The notes: generated by a model not told the origin, from the sequence alone. Positions 8,405-17,673 are shown, counted from the first letter of the stretch. The stretch is 64,000 nucleotides of DNA from Pseudogemmobacter faecipullorum (GCF_020539525.1 NZ_JACDXX010000002.1:62001-126000), one strand, 5' to 3'. Made by a program: numbers and translations.

Positions 8405-9367
8405 ATGATTTCTGTCAGTGCTGAACGCTTCCGCCTCGCGCAGGTCTTTACCATTTCGCGTGGCTCCAAGACCGAGGCCGAGGTGCTGTGCGTGACCGTG
8501 TCGCGCGGCGGGGTGCAGGGGCGCGGCGAATGCGTGCCCTATGGGCGTTACGGCGAAAGCCTCGCCAGCGTCACGGCGCAGATCGCGGCGCTGCCCGCCG
8601 GTATCAGCCGTGCGGATCTGCAGCAGGCGCTGCCACCGGGGGCGGCGCGCAATGCGGTTGACTGCGCGCTCTGGGATCTGGAGGCGAAGGCCAGCGGCTG
8701 CCCGGTCTGGCAACTGGCCGGACTGGTGGCGCCCGGGCCACTGATCACCGCCTTTACCCTGTCTCTCGACACGCCCGGACGGATGGAGGAGCAGGCCCGG
8801 CGCAATGCCAGCCGGCCGGTGCTGAAAATCAAGCTGGGCACGCCCGATGATATGCCGAGGCTGGAGGCGGTACGCAGGGGGGCGCCCCGCGCGCGGCTGA
8901 TTCTGGATGCGAATGAAGGCTGGACGCCCGAGGTCTACCGCGATCTTGCGCCGCGGCTGGTGGCGATGGGTGTGGCGCTGGTCGAGCAGCCGCTGCCGGT
9001 CGGCCAGGATGAGGCTCTGGGCGAGATGGAGCGCCCCTTGCCGGTCTGTGCCGATGAAAGCTGCCACGACCGGGCCAGCCTTGCAGCTTTGCATGGCCGC
9101 TATGACGTGGTGAATATCAAGCTCGACAAAACCGGCGGGCTGAGTGAGGCTCTGGCCCTGCGCGAGGAAGCTGTAAAACAAGGCTTTGGCCTGATGGTGG
9201 GCTGCATGGTCGGCACCTCTCTGGCCATGGCTCCGGCGGTTTTGCTCGCGGGCGGGGCCTCTTTTGTAGATCTTGACGGACCGCTTCTGCTGGCAGAAGA
9301 CCGAAAACATCCGCTGCGTTATGACCTTTCAACGCTGCATCCGCCCGAAACCACGCTCTGGGGATAA
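8405..9367 (+). CDS. dgcA: Dipeptide epimerase (enolase superfamily, DgcA/AEE type)
   Basis: The product (320 residues) is an enolase-superfamily epimerase acting on L-Ala-D/L-Glu-like dipeptides or N-acetylglutamate. Catalytic lysines sit at K141-x-K143 (LKIKLG) and K239 (NIKLDKTGG). Mg2+ ligands are D168 (LDANEGW), E194 (VEQPLP) and D217 (CADESC). A DLD motif at 289-291 is the dipeptide-amine-binding DxD that marks dipeptide epimerases. The ATG follows a good GGAGG site. The stop is one base before the next ATG, so it is cotranscribed with a D-amino-acid aminotransferase. Possible roles are murein-peptide recycling or D-glutamate catabolism; the partner deacetylase DgcN is not in this window. 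Confidence 0.82.
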   Translation: MISVSAERFRLAQVFTISRGSKTEAEVLCVTVSRGGVQGRGECVPYGRYGESLASVTAQIAALPAGISRADLQQALPPGAARNAVDCALWDLEAKASGCPVWQLAGLVAPGPLITAFTLSLDTPGRMEEQARRNASRPVLKIKLGTPDDMPRLEAVRRGAPRARLILDANEGWTPEVYRDLAPRLVAMGVALVEQPLPVGQDEALGEMERPLPVCADESCHDRASLAALHGRYDVVNIKLDKTGGLSEALALREEAVKQGFGLMVGCMVGTSLAMAPAVLLAGGASFVDLDGPLLLAEDRKHPLRYDLSTLHPPETTLWG

Positions 9368-9368
9368 A

Positions 9369-10226
9369 ATGACTCGTACCGTCTATCTGAATGGCACTTA
9401 CCTGCCGGAAACCGAGGCCAGGGTTTCCATCTTTGACCGTGGGTTCCTGATGGCGGATGGCGTCTATGAGGTGACCTCGGTGCTCGGCGGCAGGCTGATC
9501 GATTTCAGCGGCCATCTGATCCGCCTGCAGCGCTCGCTTGATGAGCTGGGGATCAGCAATCCGCTGACATCTGATGAATGGCTGGCCGCGCATCGCGAGC
9601 TGGTCGCGGTCAATAAGATCACCGATGGCATGGTCTATCTGCAGGTGACTCGCGGCAATCCGGGCGACCGTGATTTTGCCTGGGGCGAGGGCGTGGCGCC
9701 GACCGTGGTGCTCTTCACCCAGGACAAGCCGGGTCTGGCCGATAACCCCCAGGCCCTGACCGGCCTGCGCGTGATCTCGATCCCCGATATCCGCTGGGGC
9801 CGCCGCGATATCAAAACCGTGCAGCTGCTCTACCCGTCGATGGCTAAGATGATGGCGAAAAAGGCCGGGGTTGATGACGCCTGGTTCGTTGAGGACGGCA
9901 ATGTCACCGAAGGGACGTCGAATAACGTCTATATCGTGAAGGGCAATAAGATCATCACCCGCCCGCTGTCGAATGACATTCTGCATGGCATCACCCGGGC
10001 CGCCGTGCTGCGCTTTGCCAAAGAAGCCCAGTTCGAGATTGAGGAGCGGCTGTTCACCGTTGAGGAAGCCAAAGCCGCAGATGAGGCTTTCACCACCTCG
10101 GCCTCGGCCTTTGTGATGCCGGTGGTTGAGATCGACGGCGCGGCCATTGGCACTGGTAAACCGGGCAGGGTCGCCCCGCGTCTGCGCGAGATCTATCTCG
10201 ATGAGATGCGTAAAGCCGCGATCTGA
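9369..10226 (+). CDS. dat: D-amino-acid aminotransferase
   Basis: This fold-type IV PLP aminotransferase has 285 residues. The expected catalytic lysine is K149 in RRDIKTVQLL, and the cofactor-binding block EGTSNN lies near residue 181. The YLNGTYLPETEARVSIFDRGF start is typical for D-alanine/D-amino-acid transaminases. The family interconverts D-alanine plus 2-oxoglutarate with pyruvate plus D-glutamate. The start is the ATG right after the epimerase stop (TAAAATG), which removes a non-homologous extension further upstream. The pairing with an epimerase of D-Glu-containing dipeptides points to D-amino-acid metabolism. Confidence 0.87.
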   Translation: MTRTVYLNGTYLPETEARVSIFDRGFLMADGVYEVTSVLGGRLIDFSGHLIRLQRSLDELGISNPLTSDEWLAAHRELVAVNKITDGMVYLQVTRGNPGDRDFAWGEGVAPTVVLFTQDKPGLADNPQALTGLRVISIPDIRWGRRDIKTVQLLYPSMAKMMAKKAGVDDAWFVEDGNVTEGTSNNVYIVKGNKIITRPLSNDILHGITRAAVLRFAKEAQFEIEERLFTVEEAKAADEAFTTSASAFVMPVVEIDGAAIGTGKPGRVAPRLREIYLDEMRKAAI

Positions 10227-10251
10227 GATTGCAGCGGATCTGACAGACCGG

Positions 10252-10286
10252 AAAGCCGCCTGCCCGCAAAGGGCAGGCGGCTTTTA
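10252..10286. terminator. Strong intrinsic terminator after dat
   Basis: AAAGCCGCCTGCCC at 10252-10265 pairs with GGGCAGGCGGCTTT at 10271-10284 (14 bp), followed by TTAAAA. It also serves the convergent RTX gene. Confidence 0.9.
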
Positions 10287-10303
10287 AAACGCTCAAAATG
10301 CGC

Positions 10304-11302
10304 TTACAGCCCGGCGCGGTTTGCCTGCAGCATCTCAAGGCCGGGGGCCCCGGTCTGGTTCGAGAACCAGAAGTTATTGCTGTCGACCTGTTCAGGGCGG
10401 ATGCCCTGCAGCAGGATCCTGTCTACCCCGTTGATTGTTACGATCGAATTGCCGCCATCGGCGCGGATCAGCAGTTCAACATCATCGGGTTCCATATCGA
10501 TATTCACCGCCAGCTCATCCACGCGCGGGTTGAAATCGGTGATGGTCATCATCCCCTCACCCCGGCCGAGCGTATCAAAGACAAACATATCATGGCCCGT
10601 GCCCCCGGTCAGGCTGTCGCCGCCATCGCCGATCAGCTCATCATCGCCAGCGCCCCCGAACAGCTGATCGGGATCCGTGCCGGACTGGGTGTCGACCGCG
10701 TAAAGCAGGTCATTGCCGAGGCCGCCATAGAGGCTGTCGCGGCCGGCATGAGACAGCAGCGCATCATCGCCCTCATCGCCGTAAAGCGTGTCATCGCCGC
10801 TGCCGCTGATCAGGATATCGTCCCCGGTGCCGCCATGCGCCAGCAGATCACCATCGGCCCCGCCGGCATTCAGCAGATCCTGGCCACCGCCAAGGAAGAT
10901 CTGATCATTGCCATCTCCGGCCCCGACCTGCGCGCGGTCATCGCCCTCGCCGCCATAGACGATATCATCGCCCCTGCCGCCGCTGAGAAAGTCATTGCCG
11001 ATGCCGCCCATCAGCGAATCTGTACCGGCCCCGCCATAGAGCTGATCCGGCCCGGCCCCGCCATGCAGAGAATCATCGCCCTCGCCGCCGTAAAGCGTAT
11101 CCGCCCCGTTATTGCCCAGCAGCGTGTCATTGCCGGCATAGCCATGGAGCTGCTCGGCATCACCATCGCCCTGCAACAGGTCACCTTCGGGGCTGCCCTC
11201 GCTCTGCGTAGGGGAGGAGGTGTCTTCTTCTTCGTCATCATCTTTCAGCGCGACGACGGCACCAGCAGCAAGCAAAAATGGCAGAAAAAACAGTAATTCC
11301 AT
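10304..11302 (-). CDS. RTX-repeat calcium-binding protein with N-terminal membrane segment
   Basis: This 332-residue acidic protein starts at the ATG at 11302, seven bases after GGGAGG. Residues 1-19 (ELLFFLPFLLAAGAVVAL) form a hydrophobic segment, followed by an acidic stretch KDDDEEED. From about residue 50 to 250 there are roughly 16-18 glycine/aspartate-rich nonapeptides of the GGxGxDxLx type, which fold into Ca2+-binding parallel beta rolls. The last 80 residues are a beta-rich cap with an FxF/FDT pattern seen in Rhodobacteraceae RTX proteins. No type I secretion genes are nearby. A membrane anchor rather than a free exoprotein is suggested; function is unknown. Confidence 0.82.
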   Translation of the reverse strand: MELLFFLPFLLAAGAVVALKDDDEEEDTSSPTQSEGSPEGDLLQGDGDAEQLHGYAGNDTLLGNNGADTLYGGEGDDSLHGGAGPDQLYGGAGTDSLMGGIGNDFLSGGRGDDIVYGGEGDDRAQVGAGDGNDQIFLGGGQDLLNAGGADGDLLAHGGTGDDILISGSGDDTLYGDEGDDALLSHAGRDSLYGGLGNDLLYAVDTQSGTDPDQLFGGAGDDELIGDGGDSLTGGTGHDMFVFDTLGRGEGMMTITDFNPRVDELAVNIDMEPDDVELLIRADGGNSIVTINGVDRILLQGIRPEQVDSNNFWFSNQTGAPGLEMLQANRAGL

Positions 11303-11596
11303 CAGGCGGCCTCCCAAAGGCACAAGTCTCGTGAAATATCTCAGTGCAATACGGTGACACTTTGCGGAGGGAGGTTGCCTCTGTCAAATTCCCGGGCCAA
11401 AACCGGGGAGATTTCAGTGGTTTCCCTGGAAATTCTGCGTTTATCCCGGGTTTTGTCGCCAAAGTGGAAACCTGGTCGCAGGGGCTGCAGGAGGGCAGCT
11501 CCGACAATAGCAGTAAGGCGCAACCCCGGGCGGGGTCGCGCCTCTGATCGGGTAATCAGGGGGTGCCTGACTGATTCGCAAAAGCGCCTCAGCGCC
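11303..11596. other. 294-bp intergenic region
   Basis: This stretch lies between two leftward genes. It includes a leftward promoter for the RTX gene by position only; no clear -35/-10 pair is seen. Near its right end runs a degenerate octamer repeat of GCGCCTCA/GCCCCTCG type (about 11584-11611), overlapping the end of the DUF1244 gene. Confidence 0.4.
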
Positions 11597-11917
11597 TCAG
11601 CCCCTCGGCGCCTCGGTGACATTGCGGCGAAACGCTTCCTGAAAGGCCTCATGTTTGCCGGCATCGGCCTCGGTCTGATGTTTTTCCAGCCAGTCGGCAT
11701 AGGGCATGCCATAGACGATCTCGCGCGCCTCGTCCTTGGAGAGGGGGATATCGCGCCCGGCCGCCGCCTCCTGATACCAGCGGCTCAGGCAGTTGCGGCA
11801 AAAGCCTGCGAGAGTCATCAGATCGATATTCTGCACATCCGGCCGGGCCTCCAGCAGATGCCGCATCAGGGCGCGGAAGGTTGCGGCCTCCAGTTCGATA
11901 CGGGTCTGGTCATCCAT
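11597..11917 (-). CDS. DUF1244 family protein
   Basis: This 106-residue cytoplasmic protein matches the DUF1244 family over its length: an N-terminal helix (RIELEAATFRALMRHL), a central LAGFCRNCLSRWY segment with two cysteines three apart, and the conserved block IVYGMPYADWLEKHQ. The family is widespread in proteobacteria and uncharacterised. Its ATG overlaps the end of the preceding amidohydrolase gene by eight bases, so the two are cotranscribed and probably translationally coupled. Confidence 0.85.
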   Translation of the reverse strand: MDDQTRIELEAATFRALMRHLLEARPDVQNIDLMTLAGFCRNCLSRWYQEAAAGRDIPLSKDEAREIVYGMPYADWLEKHQTEADAGKHEAFQEAFRRNVTEAPRG

Positions 11918-12656
11918 GTTCGGCCTCCTTCAGGGCTGCTTCAATCACCGGCGCAAGACGCGCCGCCCAGGCCGCACAGGCCGCAGGCGTGGTGATCAGG
12001 TCATTGCGGACCTCAATCAATGTGTTCTGGCGGCCGGGGACAAGGGCATGGCGCTCAATCGCATCGCCGGGCAGATGGCCGGAATAGGGTTCGTTATCGC
12101 CGATAGAGAGCGCTGGATCGGCGCGCAGGTGCCGGATCAGCGGCAAAGACAGCCGGCTGTCGAGATGCGAATGCAGCACGCCGATCTGCCAGGGCCGCTC
12201 AGCGCCGCCGCGCAGGCGCGGGGTGAAGCTGTGAATGGCGATGATCACCGTATCGGCCCGCCGGGCCGCCAGCTGCGCCAGCGCCGCGTGATAGGGCCGC
12301 CAGAGCCGGGCCAGACGCTCTTCAATCCCGGCTTCGCTGATCCGGCGATTGGCGGGAATGACCGAGCCGTCATACAGGCGCATCACCAGGGTCGGATCCT
12401 CCTCGCCGCGATTGGGATCGATCACCAGACGCGAGAAATCTGAGCAGATGACCGGGCTGTCCAGAAGCCGCCCCAGCGCCGAGGCCACCCCCGCCGCGCC
12501 CGGATCCCAGGCAATATGGCGCTGCATATCCTCGGAGGGCAGGCCCAGATCCCCGCCATTCACCCAGTCCGGCACCCGGTTGCTGGCATGGTCACAGGTG
12601 ATCAGCCAGCGCCCCGGGCGGGCCTCGCCCTCAATGTGAAAGGCCTCATCCTGCAT
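11910..12656 (-). CDS. N-formylglutamate amidohydrolase family protein
   Basis: The family hydrolyses N-formyl-L-glutamate to formate and glutamate, the last step of one histidine-degradation route, but many members are distant. The 248-residue product has the N-terminal LITCDHASNRVP block (DHASN about 21-25), SRLVIDPNR, and IIAIHSFTP with the conserved histidine, followed by the NEPYSG motif. The start at 12656 is preferred because similarity begins there; upstream ATGs at 12692 and 12722 are possible. No hut genes are close by, so the physiological substrate is uncertain. Confidence 0.8.
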   Translation of the reverse strand: MQDEAFHIEGEARPGRWLITCDHASNRVPDWVNGGDLGLPSEDMQRHIAWDPGAAGVASALGRLLDSPVICSDFSRLVIDPNRGEEDPTLVMRLYDGSVIPANRRISEAGIEERLARLWRPYHAALAQLAARRADTVIIAIHSFTPRLRGGAERPWQIGVLHSHLDSRLSLPLIRHLRADPALSIGDNEPYSGHLPGDAIERHALVPGRQNTLIEVRNDLITTPAACAAWAARLAPVIEAALKEAEHG

Positions 12657-12859
12657 GAACCTGATCCCGTCTCTGCCTGTGCCAAAGCCCATTCTCGTGT
12701 CGCATGCAGGCAAAGGGGTCAAGAGGCGAGAGCGGGATCAGGGCCGGGCCTGCGGCCGCCGGGCGCTCCGAAGTTCAGGCCCATAGTGGCCGGGCCGGAG
12801 CGGGATTGACGGCGACTGCCCTGCGGGTGTCTGTTTGGCGCGACAGGGACAGGCCGTTA

Positions 12860-14410
12860 ATGCCACATTGGGTTATCATGCTGCTGATTGCCGGGGCGGG
12901 TTTTAGCCTCGCTTCGCTGCTGGCGATTTCTGCCTGGGGCCGCTTTGCCCGGCTTGCGCGGGGCGAGCCCTCCTATAGCCTGGAGGCGGGCAGCGGCAGC
13001 GCATTGGATCAGCGCCTCGCCGCGCTCAGCGCCGCGCATCCCGATCACACTGGACTGGTGCTGCTCGAGGAAAATATGCCCTCCTTTGCCGCTCGGGTGG
13101 CCATGGCGCGTGAGGCCGCCCGTTCGCTCGATCTGATGTATTACATCTGGAAAGAGGATCTGACCGGCAGTCTGCTGCTGCGCGAAGTGATTGCAGCTGC
13201 CGACCGGGGCGTGCGGGTGCGGCTTTTGCTCGATGATATCGGGGTGGAGGCCGATGACCGCACCTTCCGTGCCCTGAGCAGCCATCCGCAGATTGAGCTG
13301 CGGCTGTTCAACCCGACAAGGGCGCGCAAGGGCGGGCTGAGGCGTGGGCTGGAGATGATGCTGCGCGCCTTCAGCGTGACGCGGCGCATGCATAATAAGG
13401 CGATGATTGCCGATGGGCGGCTGGTTATCCTCGGCGGCCGCAATATTGCCGATGCCTATTTCGATGCCTCCGAGGTTTCTTACTTCCGCGATATGGACCT
13501 GCTGGCGCTGGGCCCGGTGGTGGCACAGACCGCGCAGATGTTTGATGAGTACTGGAACAGCGAGGTGGCGCTGCCGGCGCGCAATCTGCTGCCCCGGGAC
13601 GAGCGCGAGGACTGGCTTGGCCGGTTGCGGGACCGGCTTGAGGCCCTGGCCGGTTCCGCGATCAGCGCCCGGTTTCGCGAGGCGGTTGCAGGCGAAACCG
13701 CTCTGCCCGGCCGGGAGGGGCCGGAGATCTACTGGTGCGACGGGGTTGAGCTGGTGGCCGATCCGCCGGAAAAAACCCTGGGCCGTAAGGGCGAGAACTG
13801 GATGATGCAGAGCCTCTATCCGCTGCTGCGCGGGGCAAAGCAGAGCATCACCATCACCTCGCCCTATTTCGTGCCGGGCAAGGCCGGTGCGGCTGAGATG
13901 GAGGCTATGGTTGCCGGGGGCATCCGTTTGCGGGTGCTGACCAATTCGCTGGCGGCGACCGATGTGGCGATGGTGCATGGCGGCTATGCCCGCTACCGGC
14001 GCCGGCTGGTTCAGGGCGGGGTGCAGCTTTATGAGATGCGCCCGGCTTTGCGGCGCGGGCGCAAGCGCATGTCGTTTCGTGGCAAGGCCCGGGCCAGCCT
14101 GCATACCAAGGCTTTCACCATTGATGGCGAGACCGGCTTTATCGGCTCGCTGAATTTCGACCCGCGTTCCAGCTCGCTCAACACCGAAATGGGGCTTTTG
14201 TTTCGCCATCAGGCGCTGATCACCCGGATGGAGCAGATCTTCACCGAAGAGATCAGCGGGCTTTATTCCTATGAGCTGGGGCTGAACGCCCGGGGCGGGC
14301 TGCGCTGGCAGGCCGCTGGCCGGGATTTCCCGCGCGAGCCGGAGGCCGGGATCTGGCGCCGCGCTGTGGCGCTGGCCTGCCGTTATCTGCCGCTGGAATC
14401 GCAGATGTGA
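12860..14410 (+). CDS. clsC: Phospholipase D-family cardiolipin synthase, ClsC-like
   Basis: The 516-residue protein has one N-terminal membrane helix (about 5-27) and two HKD motifs: H178-x-K180...D185 (HNKAMIAD) and H415-x-K417...D422 (HTKAFTID). Each is followed by the family's GGRN or GSLNFDPRS block. Segments such as YYIWKEDLTG, RMHNKAMIADG, LTNSLAATDVAMVHGGYARYR and NTEMGLLF closely resemble E. coli ClsC (YmdC), which makes cardiolipin from phosphatidylglycerol and phosphatidylethanolamine. The start ATG at 12860 is taken because the membrane helix begins there; its ribosome site is weak. ClsC's usual partner YmdB is not adjacent. Confidence 0.83.
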   Translation: MPHWVIMLLIAGAGFSLASLLAISAWGRFARLARGEPSYSLEAGSGSALDQRLAALSAAHPDHTGLVLLEENMPSFAARVAMAREAARSLDLMYYIWKEDLTGSLLLREVIAAADRGVRVRLLLDDIGVEADDRTFRALSSHPQIELRLFNPTRARKGGLRRGLEMMLRAFSVTRRMHNKAMIADGRLVILGGRNIADAYFDASEVSYFRDMDLLALGPVVAQTAQMFDEYWNSEVALPARNLLPRDEREDWLGRLRDRLEALAGSAISARFREAVAGETALPGREGPEIYWCDGVELVADPPEKTLGRKGENWMMQSLYPLLRGAKQSITITSPYFVPGKAGAAEMEAMVAGGIRLRVLTNSLAATDVAMVHGGYARYRRRLVQGGVQLYEMRPALRRGRKRMSFRGKARASLHTKAFTIDGETGFIGSLNFDPRSSSLNTEMGLLFRHQALITRMEQIFTEEISGLYSYELGLNARGGLRWQAAGRDFPREPEAGIWRRAVALACRYLPLESQM

Positions 14411-14413
14411 TCC

Positions 14414-14434
14414 GGGCGGGGCCAGACCCCGCCC
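14414..14434. terminator. Hairpin between clsC and ybbP
   Basis: GGGCGGGG (14414-14421) pairs with CCCCGCCC (14427-14434) around a CCAGA loop, between convergent stops. There is no T run, so efficiency is uncertain. Confidence 0.55.
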
Positions 14435-14443
14435 AAGGGGGCA

Positions 14444-16951
14444 TCAGCCCTCAGATCGCAGCACCCGCGCCGGGCGCACCCGCAGCGAGCGCAAAGCAAA
14501 GAACAGACCCGCCAGCAGCGTGGCAAGGATGCCGCCGAGGATGATCGCCATGGCCGAGACCGGCTCGAAGCGGAAGCTGGCCTCCATCACGAAACGCATC
14601 ACCGCCCAGGCCGAAGCCGCCCCGGCAAAGACCGCGACCAGCCCGGCTGCGCCGCCGAGCAGCACCGAGCGCAGGGTGAAACTGGCAAGGATCCTCGCCC
14701 GGCTGGCCCCCAGCACTTTCAGCAGCGCCGCCTCATAGACCCGGGCGCGCTCGCCCGCCGCAGCGGTGCCGATCAGCACGGCAAAGCCGGTCAGGATGGT
14801 GCCCGCCGCCGCCCAGGCGGTGGCCCGGGCAATCGCGCCGAGCGCATCGCTCACCTGGTCCACCGCCTCGCGGATGCGGATCGCGGTGACATTGGGCCAA
14901 GTGCTGGTCACCGCGCGCAGGATCGGCGCCTCAGCCTCGGGCGGGGCGTAGAGCGTGGCAATATGCGAATGCGGTGCGCCTTGCAGCGCTGCCTCATTCA
15001 TCACGATGACAAAGCCCATGCCCGCCGAAGAGAAATCCACCTCGCGCAGTGAGGTGATGGTGCCGGTGATATCGCGGCCCAGTACATTGACCGTCAGCTG
15101 ATCGCCTAAGGTCAGGCCCAGCTCGCCTGCCTCTTTCGCGGCCATGCTGATCTGCGGATCGCCGCTGTAATCCGGAGCCCACCAGCTGCCGGCGGTCAGG
15201 GTTGTGCCCTCGGGCAAAGCCCCGGCATAGGAAATGCCCCGGTCGCCGCGCACCACCCAGTGCTCGCCCGCCACCTCACGCGCCGGGCGGCCATTGATCT
15301 GCGAGACCACGCCGCGCAGCATCGGCGCGGTCTGGTAAGCGCTGACCGCAGGGGCAGATTTCGCCATATCGATAAAGCCGCCGATCTGATCGGGCTGAAT
15401 ATCGACAAAGAAAAAGGCAGGGGCGCGCTCGGGCAGGTCGCGGTCGATTGCCATGCGCAGATTGGCCTCGATCTGACCAATCGCCGCCAGAACCGAGAGG
15501 CCAAGGCCAAGCGACAGAACCACCGGCAGCGCCTCGCTGCCCGGCCCGCCGATAGCGGCGAGGGCGGCGCGCAGGGCCGGGCGGCCCCGCACCAGCCTGG
15601 CGCGGGCAAGACGACGGGCAAAGCGGCGGATCGCCCAGGCGGTCAGCGCCAGCAGCGCCAGCGCCGCGAGGATGCCGCCTGCGGTGCCAAGTGCCAGTTC
15701 GGGGATGCCCGAGCGCAGGACTGCGGTTGCGAGGAGCAGCAGGACCAGCCCCGCCAGCACCGCCAGCCAGCGTTTGCGCGGCCAGCCGCGCGACCCGCCC
15801 CGGTACAGTGCAGCAGCGCGGATTTTCTCGGCCTGGGCCAGCGGCAGCAGGGTGAAGATTAGCGCGGTCAGCAATCCGTAGAACGCCGCTTCGGCCAGAG
15901 CGGGCGCGGAAAGGGTGATGCGGGCCGGGAAGGGCAGCGAGGCCTCAATCCAAGGGGCGGCGATCAGCGGCAGCCCGGCGCCCAGCACCAGGCCGAGCAC
16001 TGTGCCGGTCAGGGCAATGGCGGCGATCTGGATCAGATAGCTGCGGAAAATCAGCGAGGAGGGCGCGCCCAGGGTCTTCAGCGTGGCGATGGTTTTTTCC
16101 TTGCCCTCAAGCCAGGCGCGCACCGCTGCCGAAATGCCAACCCCGCCGACCGCCAGCCCGGCGAGGCCAACGAGCACGAGGAAAGACCCCATCCGGTCGA
16201 TAAAGCGCTCAATCCCCGGCGCAGGGCGGCGCTTGTCGCTCCAGCGCAGACCTTTGTCGAGGAAACCGGCTTTCGCCTCCTGCTCCAGCGCCTGCAGATC
16301 GGCGGCGGGCGGCAGAGCGAGGCGGTATTTGGTCTCAAACAAACTGCCGGGCGAGAGCAGGCCCGAATCCCGCAGGCTGTCGGTTGCCACCAGGGTGCGC
16401 GGGCCGAGCGAGAAACCTTCGGCGCCACTGTCGGGCTCGGCGGTCAGGGCAGCCATCAGGATGAAGCTCTGCGTGCCAAGCCGGAAGCTTGCGCCGGGGG
16501 CCAGCCCCAGCCGCTCGATCAGCAAAGGATGCATCACTGCGCCGGGCAGGCCCTCTTTGCCGGCCAGGGCTTCGGCGAGCGGCATGGCAGGCTCCAGCAG
16601 CGCCTCGCCATAGAGCGGCCAGTTGCCATCGACGGCTTTCAGCTGGGTCAGCGCCTGATCGCCTTCGGTCAGCACCATCGAACGGAAATCGACGATCTCG
16701 GACACCCGGTCAGCATGCGCGGCCATGAAGGCGCGTTCCTCGTCCGAGGCAAAGCGATAGGTGAAGCGCATCTCGGCATCCCCGCCGAGGATCACGCTGC
16801 CCTGATCGGTCAGCCCCTGCTGGATCGAGGCGCGCAGCGTGGCTACCCCGGCAATCGCCGCCACGCCAAGCGCGAGACAGATCAGAAAAACGCTGAGGCC
16901 ACGCAGGCCGCCCCTCAGCTCGCGCCGGGCAATCCGGAAGGCAAGGCTCAT
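14444..16951 (-). CDS. ybbP: ABC transporter permease, YbbP/FtsX type
   Basis: The 835-residue protein has the MacB/FtsX permease layout: an N-terminal transmembrane helix (about 18-40), a large periplasmic domain, a cluster of helices at about 255-470, a second large periplasmic domain and three C-terminal helices. It overlaps the ATPase gene upstream by four bases. In E. coli ybbA-ybbP lies beside tesA, as here. Substrates of this system are not established; lipoprotein or lipid-related export is a family-level inference. Confidence 0.87.
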   Translation of the reverse strand: MSLAFRIARRELRGGLRGLSVFLICLALGVAAIAGVATLRASIQQGLTDQGSVILGGDAEMRFTYRFASDEERAFMAAHADRVSEIVDFRSMVLTEGDQALTQLKAVDGNWPLYGEALLEPAMPLAEALAGKEGLPGAVMHPLLIERLGLAPGASFRLGTQSFILMAALTAEPDSGAEGFSLGPRTLVATDSLRDSGLLSPGSLFETKYRLALPPAADLQALEQEAKAGFLDKGLRWSDKRRPAPGIERFIDRMGSFLVLVGLAGLAVGGVGISAAVRAWLEGKEKTIATLKTLGAPSSLIFRSYLIQIAAIALTGTVLGLVLGAGLPLIAAPWIEASLPFPARITLSAPALAEAAFYGLLTALIFTLLPLAQAEKIRAAALYRGGSRGWPRKRWLAVLAGLVLLLLATAVLRSGIPELALGTAGGILAALALLALTAWAIRRFARRLARARLVRGRPALRAALAAIGGPGSEALPVVLSLGLGLSVLAAIGQIEANLRMAIDRDLPERAPAFFFVDIQPDQIGGFIDMAKSAPAVSAYQTAPMLRGVVSQINGRPAREVAGEHWVVRGDRGISYAGALPEGTTLTAGSWWAPDYSGDPQISMAAKEAGELGLTLGDQLTVNVLGRDITGTITSLREVDFSSAGMGFVIVMNEAALQGAPHSHIATLYAPPEAEAPILRAVTSTWPNVTAIRIREAVDQVSDALGAIARATAWAAAGTILTGFAVLIGTAAAGERARVYEAALLKVLGASRARILASFTLRSVLLGGAAGLVAVFAGAASAWAVMRFVMEASFRFEPVSAMAIILGGILATLLAGLFFALRSLRVRPARVLRSEG

Positions 16952-17673
16952 GCGCGGACCTCAGAGGCCAGCTGCCCGTCCTGAAGACGTATCACCCGGT
17001 CACAGCGCGCCGCCAGTTCCGGCGCATGGGTCACCATGATCAGGGTGGCGCCGTCGCGGTCGCGCAGCGAGAACAGCAAATCCATGATCGCCTGACCATT
17101 CACCCCGTCGAGATTGCCGGTCGGCTCATCGGCCAGCAGGATCGGCGGGCGTGGCGCGATGGCGCGGGCCAGCGCCACGCGCTGCTGCTCGCCGCCCGAA
17201 AGCTGCGCCGGATAGTGATCGCCGCGATGGCCGAGGCCGACGGCAGCCAGCTCGGCCGCGGCGCGCTCAAAGGCATGTTTCTCGCCGCCAAGCTCCAGCG
17301 GCAAAGCCACGTTTTCCAGCGCCGTCATATTCGGGATCAGGTGGAAGGACTGGAACACCACCCCCATATGTCGGCGGCGAAAGGCGGCCAGGGCATCCTC
17401 ATCCAGCGTGCTCAGATCATGGCCGAGCGCCTCAATCCGGCCGCCCGAGACGGTTTCCAGCCCGCCCATCAGCATAAGCAGCGAAGATTTGCCCGAACCC
17501 GAAGGGCCGGTCAGGGCGAGGGTTTCGCCCTGGTTGACCTTCAGCGTGATGCCTTTCAGGATCGCCACCGGTCCCGCATTGCCCTGCAAGGTCAGCGCAA
17601 CATCGCTCAGCGACATCACGGGTGCTGCGGTGAGAGCCGGAGCAGGCACAGACGAGAGGGTTTGAACGGTCAT
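16948..17673 (-). CDS. ybbA: ABC transporter ATP-binding protein, YbbA type
   Basis: This 241-residue ATPase partners YbbP. Walker A GPSGSGKS is at residues 56-63, the signature [13 protein letters not shown] follows, and Walker B is [13 protein letters not shown]. It belongs to the LolD/MacB group of short ATPases. The chosen start at 17673 shares the central AT of the tetranucleotide CATG with the divergent tesA start; a longer in-frame extension exists but would run through tesA and has no family similarity. Coexpression with ybbP is evident from the ATGA overlap. Confidence 0.88.
   Translation of the reverse strand: MTVQTLSSVPAPALTAAPVMSLSDVALTLQGNAGPVAILKGITLKVNQGETLALTGPSGSGKSSLLMLMGGLETVSGGRIEALGHDLSTLDEDALAAFRRRHMGVVFQSFHLIPNMTALENVALPLELGGEKHAFERAAAELAAVGLGHRGDHYPAQLSGGEQQRVALARAIAPRPPILLADEPTGNLDGVNGQAIMDLLFSLRDRDGATLIMVTHAPELAARCDRVIRLQDGQLASEVRA

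Noticed and set aside
10400-11200. Periodic sequence that could be mistaken for a CRISPR array
   Set aside because: Repeats are degenerate with 9-codon spacing and encode RTX motifs; there are no constant direct repeats or unique spacers.
10298-11296. Plus-strand frame with Ile/Ala-rich repeats opposite the RTX gene
   Set aside because: The repetition is the antisense image of the RTX nonapeptides; the minus strand has a ribosome site, hydrophobic N-terminus and classic RTX motifs.
12857-14209. Minus-strand frame opposite clsC
   Set aside because: No domain; clsC has both HKD motifs on the plus strand.
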